Assembly: GCF_023973825.1 (NCBI RefSeq)
Contig: NC_090126.1
Span: 372,001-436,000 of the forward strand
Direction: 5' to 3'
Length of the DNA: 64,000 bases
Source: Plasmodium brasilianum
Lineage: Eukaryota; Apicomplexa; Aconoidasida; Haemosporida; Plasmodiidae
Shown: piece after piece, positions 1 to 11,600 of the stretch
Numbering within the stretch: position 1 is the first letter of the stretch
How the letters are laid out: each line of letters opens with the position of its first letter
Program-made: the position numbers and the translations under genes
Notes under the pieces: generated by a model
What the model was told of the DNA's origin: nothing
Database searches by the model: none
The model's input: the letters and a program-made list of their open reading frames with translations, nothing else

Positions 1-785
1 TATTATATATTTTCTTTTTTTTCGTAATTATATCTTTATACCTCAAAAATCAACCGTCCTGCGTTCCTCCCCCCTATGGCAATATCTAAATAAACCCTTG
101 GATTGGGAATTTTCATTTTTGTTCAAAAAAAAAAAAAAAAAAAAAAAAATTCAGCGTAAAAGAATTATATTTTACATCCTGTTAAAACTAACTTATAGTT
201 AAAATATCCAATTTTATTCCCTAATAAATATACATGAAAATGTGTTTTTTAATAAGCAATATAGTGTATATAAAAATGCCTATGTATACTTTTCTTTTTT
301 CCTATTATTTTTTATAAATTTTATCAGGCAACTATTTTGGTCTACCTTCAATTAAAGTACTAAATGTTACATATTAAAAATATTATTTTTTTTTTTTTTT
401 TCTTTTTGTTCACTCGAGTTTTAATTCTAATTTCGTATCATCATTTCACAAAATTCCTATTTTAAAATTAAAATTAAATTTTTTAATTTGATATATTCTA
501 TAAAATGTTGGCAAAGGTGTGAGTTTACATATCAAGCTACATTTTTCTTCCTAATCACTACATTTATATATACCAGCAGATCAGTTGCACGTAAAGTAGT
601 ATGCATATAGTTATGTATGTGTGTTTGTATATATATTTATACGACTTTATCCAAAAATATTTTAAAACATAGTAATTGCGTTGAAACTATTTGCAGTTTT
701 ACCTTATGCTTTTTTTTCTTTTTTTGTTTTACTTGTTGTGTAAGAGGTATTATACCTTTTACCATGTGATTTTAAAAAAGTGGAT

Positions 786-817
<32 letters not shown>

Positions 818-951
818 GAGAAAAAATATTAAATATTATATATTATATATTAAATACATTTTTCAGGCTTTTATTTTTTCTTGTACATTATAGGCACAAA
901 TGTGACCTTCAAAAAATTAAGAGTTCTATTTTCTAGCGTAAGATAAATTTT

Positions 952-982
<31 letters not shown>

Positions 983-1370
983 GTATATATTAAAAATTCG
1001 CTTGTTTCCACAAAAAATAAAAAGATGTACTTTAAATGATATTGCAAATGGTAAAAGTTACTTAAAAAAATATGAACACGTTATTTGAATGCTCGAGTCA
1101 ATAAGCATGATGGGTAAAACGAAATTTCTGAAATACTAAAAGAAACTGTTAATTTACTAAAAAATGTCTATGTTAGGAATATCCTATCATATATATGTGT
1201 AGATATAATATAAAAATATACAAACACGAAAACATACGTTAGTATATATATAACTATGCATACTACTTATCTTCATACGGACGACTAGCTTGTAAATGCA
1301 CCACAATATATACTTCACAAAAAGTAAACGATAGTATATTCTATACAAAATACACACAACAAAATGTACT
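1..1370. other. Intergenic region, left edge
   Basis: No supportable gene. The stretch holds long A/T runs (about 127-150, 790-808, 956-981) and low-complexity AT sequence. The open frame at 691-936 is built on poly-T and poly-A and resembles no protein. This region lies downstream of the minus-strand TGS1 gene, so part of it should be that gene's 3' untranslated region. Confidence 0.6.
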
Positions 1371-4328
1371 CTATAAAATGTGTAAACAAAAGTGGTCTAC
1401 TAAGAATCTGTTTAAATGAAAAACAAAAACATTTGAGTATGTCGCATGCCGCCTTGATAAAACATAAATTCGATTAAAATAAAAGTAAATTAACGAATTA
1501 AAATAATCCAGAAATGATGTAACATTGGTATTATATAAAAACTGTTTTGTAAAAAGATTAATTGTAATTAAGCATAAATTTAATTTATAAAATTTTTTTT
1601 TCTTTTCATCTTCATATGAACAAGTATCACGTAAACCATCTAAAAGGAATTCAAAATGGTGAACTTTAAATAAAAAACTAAAAAAAAATTTTGTAATTTT
1701 TTCTATAACAAATTTTTTTCCATTCAATTCAATATTAATAGATAGTTGTACTATCCTTTTAATAAACTTATTAAAATAAATTAATAGCTCCTTTTTATTA
1801 CTATAATTAATGTAACTGTACTCTTTGTTTTTTATATCTGAGAATTCTAAAAAATCTAAGGAACCGATATTTACAAAATTACTATTAAAAAATTCTTGTA
1901 ATTTAATATTATTAGTTAATATGTTTAAAAAAATATTCATATAAAGAAAAAATTTAAAGAGAATTCTAATTATTATATAATGAATGTTTTTTAAATTTCT
2001 ACTAGGTACTTTTTTTAAGTTTATAGGTACTTTGTAATATTTAAAAAAATATTTCAAAAAAGATATATCATACAAATATATACCAAATAATACTATTATT
2101 TCTTTTTTAATTTTCATTATTATCATATTAAAATAACTAACTACAATTTCTAGCCCCGTACATATATTTATTATGTCTTGATATATATACGTTTCATATT
2201 TTTTTGTGATTTTATTATTACGTAATTTTTTGGTCATTATCTTCTCACGTTTATTTTCTATATATATAAAAATATTATTTAAAAAGCTAATTTTTTGAAA
2301 TCCAATTATGTTCTTTATATTTTTAAAAAACAGATTTACTATGTAATTAATTATTTCATATGATTTCTTATTGACAAAATAATATAAAGACATAACATTA
2401 TCGTTGTTAATTATAAAGTTATGCATCTTCTCATTTTTATTTATAATTAATTTTTCTCCATAAAATACTCCCTCCCCTTCTTTGATCCTTTTTGAAATAT
2501 TATAAAGTAAACTTTTCCTTTTGTTATGCAATAATCTATGTAAGGAAAAATTAATACCCCTTTGTCTTATTTTATCATTTCCACATTTTGCTAGTTTATT
2601 ATGAATGTAATAAATTTGATCATAACATATACCTTTTTTTCTTTTTAACAATGAAGCTATTTTTCCTAAATAAAGTACCATGCCAGTATTGTGCCACCTC
2701 CATATAAAACTTTTCTTTTTAATACTACTGTTATGATGATCATTGCTTACATCTCTACTTTTTAAGAAGTTAACCTTATATTTATGAATATTGCTAACAT
2801 AATCTTGTCTCTTACGACCCTTTCTCAATTGTGTATTTATCATCCTATTTTCTTTTGAGGGCCGTAAATAGTGGTTACACTGATCTACAGTAATTTTAAA
2901 CAAATTTTTTATATTTGAAACATGTGATTCATTGCTATTTTTTTCATACAGTTTGTTGAAAAAATAATAAAAATTCCTTAAACTATTATCACAACTCTCC
3001 TTAAATCTGCTCCTATTTCTATTAACGTACAACTCTAAGAAAATATTATCTCTCAAGAATTCTTTCCTTTGTTTTTTTACTCCTGCACTTTCGTCCAATT
3101 TTGCTCCTAGTTCTGACATTTGTTCCACCAACACTGCCACACCTCTTTCCACTAATTCCTCCTCTCTTTCTTCCAACGATTGGACCACTTCTTCTCCTCC
3201 TACTGCTAATTTTCCCCTCCTTTTTTTTTTTGTCCCTTTTAATTTGGTTAACTTTTCATAATAGACATAAAGATGCAACAGATCTTGCAAACACACATTT
3301 CTTGGTAAATAAAAAATTAAATTTTTTGTTAATTTTAAAGATTCTTTTAAGCATGAATATGTAGATATCTTACTTTCTATATATTTTAAATCAAAATTTT
3401 TTTTCATTTTATATGATGGTCCCCCCCATGGAATACTCAAAAAAACAACATCTATTGTATCTTTCCTAAAATGATTTACTATATTAAAAAAATCACATAA
3501 AATGTAATCTACATTGTTGTTATAAAATTTACAATTATGTTGACATTCTTTAATTCTAATTAATTTCACATCAGCTGCAATGGTAAAAACCCCTCTCATG
3601 CTATGGCAATTTCCCCCAGCCCCAGAAAAAGGATCCAAATATATTAATATGGATTTATCTTTTGCTTTATTATATTTATTTTCTCTCTCATCTTTAAAGT
3701 ATTTTTCAATTGTAGGCTGTTTATTGTTATAAATCTCATTATTTTCAAAATAATTTTTTAAACCAATATCATTTTCACAATTTTTTTTCATTTTTTTTTT
3801 TTTTTGAAAATTTATTTCGTTAATTAACAACACGTTATTACCTATATTCTTTGATATATATTCTGGGGTCATTGAATATATCATTTCATTATCTAAAATA
3901 AAACATTTATCTTTTTCTTTTTTTACTTCATTTTTATTTCTTACAATATACTCTTTTCTCCTTTCATTGTAATTTATGGAGTAATAATAAATTGTATCCT
4001 TTTTAAATAAGTTGAAGTACTTCAAATTCTGAAATATTATAGGCATTTTAAATTTATATGTATTTTTTAATAACTCACAACTCTTGATGAAACATAATTC
4101 CCTAGCTTTACGATCATCTTTTCTGTATATATCTATTCGTTCCTTTTTATCATAATTATTTATTCTTTTGACAAAATGTATAAAGTTTGAACGTATTTCC
4201 TTATTTACCAGATCATCTTCATCTAAATCTAAAACAGTGTAATATAGTGGATGAACTAAAAAACTGAAATACAAATTCTCGTCATTATTTCTTGCGTCGT
4301 TAAAGCGATTGTACTTAATTTTAATCAT
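1371..4328 (-). CDS. TGS1: Trimethylguanosine synthase, large Plasmodium form
   Basis: Predicted to add two methyl groups to the m7G cap of snRNAs and snoRNAs, giving the 2,2,7-trimethyl cap, using S-adenosylmethionine in the nucleus. It is a single exon of 985 residues. The AdoMet-binding motif DPFSGAGGN lies near residue 230 and matches the family DAFCGVGGN. The catalytic motif SIPWGGPSY lies near 297 (family SPPWGGPDY), keeping the tryptophan that stacks on the methylated guanine. FYLPRN near 340 matches the family FLPRN strand. An acidic linker (about 365-420) and a K/N-rich insert follow. The segment NTGMVLYLGKI near 545 may be the last strand of the methyltransferase fold, displaced by the insert. 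The final ~430 residues are aromatic- and lysine-rich and I recognise nothing there. The enzyme assignment is firm; the role of the tail is unknown. Confidence 0.85.
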   Translation of the reverse strand: MIKIKYNRFNDARNNDENLYFSFLVHPLYYTVLDLDEDDLVNKEIRSNFIHFVKRINNYDKKERIDIYRKDDRKARELCFIKSCELLKNTYKFKMPIIFQNLKYFNLFKKDTIYYYSINYNERRKEYIVRNKNEVKKEKDKCFILDNEMIYSMTPEYISKNIGNNVLLINEINFQKKKKMKKNCENDIGLKNYFENNEIYNNKQPTIEKYFKDERENKYNKAKDKSILIYLDPFSGAGGNCHSMRGVFTIAADVKLIRIKECQHNCKFYNNNVDYILCDFFNIVNHFRKDTIDVVFLSIPWGGPSYKMKKNFDLKYIESKISTYSCLKESLKLTKNLIFYLPRNVCLQDLLHLYVYYEKLTKLKGTKKKRRGKLAVGGEEVVQSLEEREEELVERGVAVLVEQMSELGAKLDESAGVKKQRKEFLRDNIFLELYVNRNRSRFKESCDNSLRNFYYFFNKLYEKNSNESHVSNIKNLFKITVDQCNHYLRPSKENRMINTQLRKGRKRQDYVSNIHKYKVNFLKSRDVSNDHHNSSIKKKSFIWRWHNTGMVLYLGKIASLLKRKKGICYDQIYYIHNKLAKCGNDKIRQRGINFSLHRLLHNKRKSLLYNISKRIKEGEGVFYGEKLIINKNEKMHNFIINNDNVMSLYYFVNKKSYEIINYIVNLFFKNIKNIIGFQKISFLNNIFIYIENKREKIMTKKLRNNKITKKYETYIYQDIINICTGLEIVVSYFNMIIMKIKKEIIVLFGIYLYDISFLKYFFKYYKVPINLKKVPSRNLKNIHYIIIRILFKFFLYMNIFLNILTNNIKLQEFFNSNFVNIGSLDFLEFSDIKNKEYSYINYSNKKELLIYFNKFIKRIVQLSINIELNGKKFVIEKITKFFFSFLFKVHHFEFLLDGLRDTCSYEDEKKKKFYKLNLCLITINLFTKQFLYNTNVTSFLDYFNSLIYFYFNRIYVLSRRHATYSNVFVFHLNRFLVDHFCLHIL

Positions 4329-5665
4329 TTCCCCTATTCTTCGGTTCCTTCGAAATATTGCTTTTTTCCTTATTTTCCCGCTATTTTTTACTTTATCCTT
4401 TTCTTTATCATCCCTATTTTTTTCTTTTTTTATTTTTTTTTAAAAATTGAGCGATAGCAGTAAAATCATACAAAAGCTTCACAAAAATAATCACTCTAGC
4501 TTAATTCTCATAATCGCATTCTTATTAACAAGACTGCACATTAGTGGCTATATAGTCAATAACAAACATAAATATATTTTAATTTTTAAAATATATACAA
4601 ATGCATACATATATATATAACAAAAATACGTACATATATATTCACATGCACACATAAATGTATATAAGAGCCTTTCTTAAACATTACTCTCTCTCTACTT
4701 CAGAAGATATTTATTCTATTTAAAAAGCTAAACGTTTCATTTTCTATTTTTTATATTCCCAAAAATTTTAATCTTTTTTTCACCAATTCTTCTAAACATA
4801 CGATTATATGGAATCACACGGTAGAAATATTTTTTTTTTAAATGCGTAAGTTTCAGTTGTATTCCATTGTATGAAAATTTTAAAGATATATATGCAATCA
4901 CCGACCATAAGTAAAATATAAACATATATAGAAGCTAAGTGGCTCACACTTTTTAAAATAACACTTAAAAAAAAAAAAAAAACACTTAAAACATGTACAT
5001 ATATGTACATATATATATTCACGTTCATGCAGATATAATTTTTAAGAAAAAAGAAATAAACACATAACTTCCACAAAAAAATAAAAAATCACCTCTTGTA
5101 GAAATAGAAATAGGAAATGTTACTAGCTAAAATTATATCCTTTAAAAGCTTTTGTTAATGTTAATGATATATATGTGATTCAAAATTATGCTATTGTCAA
5201 AATTCGTACAAATAAACATGTTCACGTTTTCATCCTTTTCTTAAAATAATATTTATATTTTTTTCGAAAAGTTATGTATATTTACACCAACTAAATTGTT
5301 TGTATATTTCGTTTAATTATACATATGTATACCGTATGCATGCACAATAATAATAATTTAGGCGAGCAGAAGCTGGAGGGCCTGCTTCGTATATATAATA
5401 ATTATGTATGATTATACATATTCGAATTATATGAACACTTGACATATTTCATAAATATAACAGAAGAATATTTCACAAGCTTAAAATAAAAAAAAAAATA
5501 TAGTTGAAAATTTTTTATTATGTTTTTAATCAAACGAATTAGCTATGTAAAATGTAACTAAAAAAAAAAAAAATAAAAAATAAAAAAAAAATGAATGTTG
5601 CATAAAGACAAGTAATCTTATAAAGATCCTCCAAAGGAACATTATAACTTTATCGTTTCGTCCTT
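4329..5665. other. Intergenic region between RQC2 and TGS1
   Basis: Promoter side of TGS1 and 3' side of RQC2, both on the minus strand. It is mostly AT-rich. Two features stand out: an isolated GC-rich stem-loop near 5362-5389 and a TGCATGCA octamer at 5337-5344. The open frames at 4737-5076 are repeat-derived and not supported. Confidence 0.6.
5337..5344. promoter_or_regulatory. TGCATGCA octamer
   Basis: Perfect TGCATGCA palindrome about 1 kb upstream of the TGS1 start. This octamer is the reported binding motif of an ApiAP2 transcription factor (AP2-EXP in P. falciparum). Whether it works here is inference. Confidence 0.3.
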
Positions 5666-8600
5666 TTACTTCTTTTTACCTTTTTTTCCTTTTTGTATAA
5701 AACTAGACTTTGAAGCAAGTTTAAATTCTCGTATGTCTGGAGCTGAGTTTGTTATTATGCAGTTTCCTAATTCATCTGTCTACTCATAAAAAAAAAAAAA
5801 AGAAATATGTAAACAAATAATCATGTAAAAATAAAGGATGTGATGTACATAAAATTCACAACATAAATGATTTAACAAATCAACACTCCCTCAGATGTGG
5901 AAAAACATTATTCCACATAGCATTACAATGCTCGTGAAATCATTTAAATGGAACTGTGGATATTTATAGGATCACTTGTTAATATGTAAAAGTAAAAATG
6001 TAAATATTAAACCTTTTCCTAATACATATTTATACGCATATATGTATACATATATATATATATATATACATATATGTATGTACTTATGTACTTGAACAAT
6101 AGCAAAAACAAAAAAAGAACTCATAGTTGTAACGTTATCAAAAATTATTGCAATAAATGTACTTATAAAACAAAATAAAATAATGCGGTGATACCGATAT
6201 ATTCTTAATTAAATTTTTCTCCTTTTCATCATTTGAATTTTTTAAGAAATGTGAAATACACGATTCTGCCACTTTTCCTTTTTTCGTATTTCCCGGAACT
6301 AATTTTACCTTATATTTGTGATTCTGTAAATGGTTATAAAAAAAAAAAGGAATTGAAATGAAAAAAAGCGAAAGTGGAAAAATAAGAAAAAATGGAAAAA
6401 CAAAAAAAGGACAAAGAAATAAACAATAAAGTCCGTTTTTATATCATATTATCATTAATATTATATCTTTTATTTAGGTAAACAGTTATAACTTGAAGAG
6501 CGGAATAAGGAGCACACATAGGAATTGCAAATAATAAATTATCCCCTTCTTTTGGACAGCTTATCAACTTTTGTAATTCACTTAATTTTATCTAAAAAAA
6601 AAAAAAAGGGATCGAAATATTTTGTATTCATGTATTTCCTAAAGCGATGTATGATTTTTTCGTTTTTCTTTTTTTCCCCACTTATTTATTTCCTCCTCCT
6701 CTATCTTTTCAAATAAGCTTCATCTTATTTTTTATGCACACATGAACATAAAATATGTAATTATTACTTTCATTTCATCTTCATTAATTTCTTCAAAATT
6801 AGGTATAATTTCCTTTGTGCTCTTATATTTACTTTGAATCTCCAGTATTTTAGTGTTTTGTTTTTCTTTTTTTGTTTTCTCAATTTCATGTTTCATCTGA
6901 AAAAATTTTTACCATCATATTTGGAAATAATTATATTAAATATAAATATAAACTACAAAATATCACGGGATAATATGATTAACTAATACGAGTATTTTCC
7001 GCTTTCTTCTTAACCTTTCTAGATCCAATAATTTTCATATGTAATTGTCTTTCCTCCTCATCATCCACTTGCTCTTTATACTTTTTTTTCATCCTTTTCT
7101 TTTTTGATCTTGCTCCTCTCAATAAATGAACGCAATTCTGAAAAAATAATATAAAGTTATATTTTTTTCTTCGTTGTACTTTCTTATTTTTTTTGGAAAA
7201 AGCACAAAAAAAATTTTTTTAAAAAAAGGAAAAGTTATCTAAAATTAACGAAAGTTGCCTAATATAGTCCAAATTTGACTAAAATTGCCTAAAATTGACT
7301 AGAACTGACTAAAACTAACTACATTTGACTGAAATTAAGGCAGCTCTATATTTTTATACATAAAAGCGCGAATGCAACAGCTTAATTTTTGTTCCTTTAC
7401 AATGACTTGAAAAAGAATAATTTATTTGTTATAATTGGTAAACGAATTTTAACAAAAATTATATAATCTTCATATTATTCTTATATTCCATTTTACTCTT
7501 CGTTTGTAGTGCTTACCATTTCTTTATTGGGATCTCTAAATGATTCATTATTAATAGAAACTGCTTTTTTATTTTCATCGTTTTTATGGAAATAATTTCC
7601 ATTATGTTTATTTGAATATTTTCCATACTTCTCCTCCATGCTTGTATTATCATCATTCTTCTCATTTTTCATTTCTTCTTTATATACTGCTTTTTCATGG
7701 TTTCTTTTTCCCACATTTTTTTTTTCCATAAAGTTATTATTTCCCTCTTCATCATCTTCATCATCTTCATCATCCTCTTCGTCTTCTTTGTCCTTTTCAC
7801 TCTCTTCATCCTCCTCATCCTCTTCATCCTCCTCATCCTCTTCGTCCTCTTCATCCTCCTCATCCTCTTCATCCTCCTCATCCTCTTTGTCCTCTTCATC
7901 CTTTTCGTCCTCTTCATCCTTTTCGACCCCTTCGTCTTCTTTGTCTTCCTCTTTATCTTCTTCCTTTTCATCCCCCTTTTTCGTAGATGTAAATTCTACA
8001 TCATTTTCCTTGTCATTCTCCTTATCCTTCAATTCTTCATCTTCCATCTCCTGAAGTAATTTGCTGACATCCATTTTTACAAAGCCCGTGGGTTTACGAG
8101 ACCTGGTTGACCTCGGTATATTCAATGATAGTTGTCTCTCAGTAGGAATAATTTCATCTTCTGAACTAAAAGATACACTTTTTTTTTTCTTCATATCACT
8201 GAATGGTTTCTCACTGAATGTTTTTTCACTAAATGAGACTTTTTCGTATTTCTTATCCTCTCCCTCTTGATAGAACTTGTCTTCACTTCCAATCTCCTCA
8301 AGTAATTTGCTGACATCCATTTTTACAAACCCTGTAGGTTTACGCGACCTGGTTGGCCTCGGTATATTCAGTGATAGTTGTCTCTCAGTAGGAATAATTT
8401 CATCTTCTGAACTAAAAGATACACTTTTTTCTTTCATAAGAGTACATGTTTTTTCATTAAATGACACTTTTACTTGCTTTGTTTTATCCCATTCCTCTTC
8501 TTTAACTTTCTCTTCATTTCCTATCTTTTCAAGTATTTTGCTAACATCCATTTTAACATAACCCGTAGGTTTACGTGTTCTAATAGGTCTAGATAATTTC

Positions 8601-11600
8601 AAAGTATCTTGATTTTTAACACAATCATTTTCATCTTCTAAAATACAGCTTATACCTTTTTTCTCCATATTGTCACACTTATTCTCACTGAACGTTACTT
8701 TATAATGTTCTCTTTTACGTTCTCTCTTATCTTCATAATCCTCTTCTCCTTTTTTTTTCTGTGTAACGTTAAAATTTCCATCCTCATCTTCCACATCTTC
8801 ATCATCTATCTCTTTCAGCAGTTTACTAACATCCATTTTTACAAATCCTGTAGGTTTTCGACACCTGGTAGGTCTCACTAGATCTGGAGCTTCTTCATTA
8901 CATACGAAAGAAACATTTTTCTTTTTCTCTTCTTCACTTTCTCTCTTTTCATTAATCAAACTACTTAATACGAGATTTTCATCATCTTTATTTATTTTTC
9001 CCTTCTTATCCAAAGAATTATCATTAGAATCATCATCTTTAAAAGAAACTGGAGGACTACCATATACTTCGCATGAATAGAACATTTTTTTTTTTTTTTT
9101 ATTTTCATACACATAGTCCTTCACTATTTTATAATTCCCCATATTTCGAAAGGAATCAATTTTCATGTTATGCATAGGACGAGTAACATTCGATTTAATC
9201 ACACTAAGCACACTCACATAATCTTGATGACTTTTTAAAAAACTGTAATTTTTAAACAAGGTGTATATATCTAATCCACATCGAGGAGAATCTTTCAAAT
9301 ATGCGTATTTTTTTATTAATAAAAATATTTTATTAACAAATAAGAAAAATAATTTATTGCTTATTTTCCTAAAATGTATATTGAAATTTCTTAAATATGT
9401 TTTTAAATAAGCATCTCCTAAAGATCCATAAATTCTAACCTTGCTATAATGATAAACTAAATAAAAGTACACGTAAAATATACAAAATACACTTAGTAAT
9501 TTCCTAAAATGTTTTTTTAGAACCTTACATACACAGTGCAAATGTTGATCACTATTTTTGTTATGTAAAAGAAGCTTCTTAACTGTTCTCCAGTTTTTCA
9601 TCATGTACAAATAATTACATATCAAACATTCACATGATATCTTAATAACCTCATATTCACAACTCTGAACAATTCCTAAATTTTCTGAAATTAGAAATAT
9701 TTTATCATATATATTCGTACATTTACCTTTTAACAAATTCATTTTATTTCTATCTTGAAAAATAAGACTACATAATTTTCTAAAAATATACCTTCTATTG
9801 TAATTTCTTCTGAAGTAATATTTGTAGCTTCCAATATGTGAACCAATAAATTTACTCCTTTTCTTCATATTTTCTGATACATTTAAGAATTTTAAAAGTG
9901 TTTCTAATACACATATACACGTATATTTATCAACATTTTTACGGTGTACGTCGTTTCCACTATCATTAACTATAAAACGGTTGCAACTGCAACTCACATA
10001 AAAATTATTCTTATTTATGTAGCTTTTTTTTTTGTTTCCATTTATTATTGTATTATCACCATTTCTGCTACTACTGTAATTGATGTGGTCACCACTGCTA
10101 CTATGCATATAAATATTGTTAATATGGCAAGTGTTCATACCGCTATTGTGCATATCGTTACAGTTCACACCTTCATTGCTCATAGCACTACCAATAATAT
10201 CGATACCATTAATACCTGTGCCATTACTGTCCTTGTTATCACAAACATTGGTTTCATCTAAACTGTTCTTACTACTATTCACACTTTCATTACCATTTTT
10301 AACGATTTTCTCCGAGTCATCCATATTATTCTCTTCCATATTGTCATCCGCTATGTTGTCAATTTGAAATAAAATACATAGACCCATTTCCAATTTAACA
10401 TGAGGTAAATAATTTTTTTTCCCTCTTATTACAAAGGAACCTGTTTTTAAGTATTCACCTGAAGGTGCAGATTTACTAACTTGATGATGATATACCCACC
10501 ACGCGGATGTAATGATTTTATCATTCCATGCTGAGCTTCTACATATAGCTAATTGCCCAGCTTCAGAAAGTGTCTTTTCAGGAATAGGTTTATCTTTATG
10601 TGTATTTTTAATTATGCAAGAAGCTGCACCATGCACATCTGCATGCACATAAATATCATTTTTCTGAAAATATCTTCTAAATAATATTTCATTCTGTAAA
10701 GCATCCTTTCCAGCAATTACTAAATAATTTTCAGATGATATGAACCAATGAAATTTTTCAAACCAGTATATTTTCCTTAATTTTTGTATTTGACATACAA
10801 CTTTTTGTTTACTCTTTTGCTTGTTCTCTTTATCTTTTTTTTTTTTTTCCACTTTTTTCATAGCAAAATCGGTTGATATCTTCGTTTTTCGAATTTTTTC
10901 CTCTGCTTTTTTTCTCGACTTTTGATAATCTTCAATATTTCCATACACGGAATTATTTAAATTTATCGTAACGGAAAACTTCTTATTATGAACATCATTC
11001 TTTTTCAAATTAACATCTTGTTCATTGCTAGAAATTAATCCATCTTCACTTCTTTCACTATTAGAATCTTCAAAATCATCCAGCAACAATTCCATTTCAC
11101 AATTATTAAAATTCACTGAGCTTATACATGATGCGATGGGGTGATTCTGTTTTTTAAACAATTTTATGTGATCCCATATTTTTTCCCAATTAGCACTTGT
11201 TGATATTGCAGCACGCATTAAATTTATCGCTGATTCTACAAATTCATCATTTGCCTGAATTAATGAAATTTTTTTTTTTAAAGTGTTTACTTCTTTTTCC
11301 AATTGCTCAATTCTCCTTTCATGATCTAATTTAATTTTATCCTTTTTTGTAAGAGCATTTTTATTTTTATTTATTTCTTGCTGTTTATCATACTTTGATA
11401 ATTCCATTTTACTAAAATATGTATCAACACATATATTAAAATCAGCAAATTCCACTATCTCCATTTTACCTTCATCCACTTTTATTTTATGATTAGCTAA
11501 GACAATTGGTGAAAATTCTGAAAATACACGTTCTTCACTATTTTCTACATTTTCGCATATACTTTTTTCCCCCTCATCTTTGACTAAAGCCTTCTTATCA

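Noticed and set aside
7638..8561. Plus-strand Ser- and Leu-rich frames opposite RQC2
   Set aside because: They are complements of the acidic Glu/Asp repeat and motif repeats of RQC2, with no independent coding signal.
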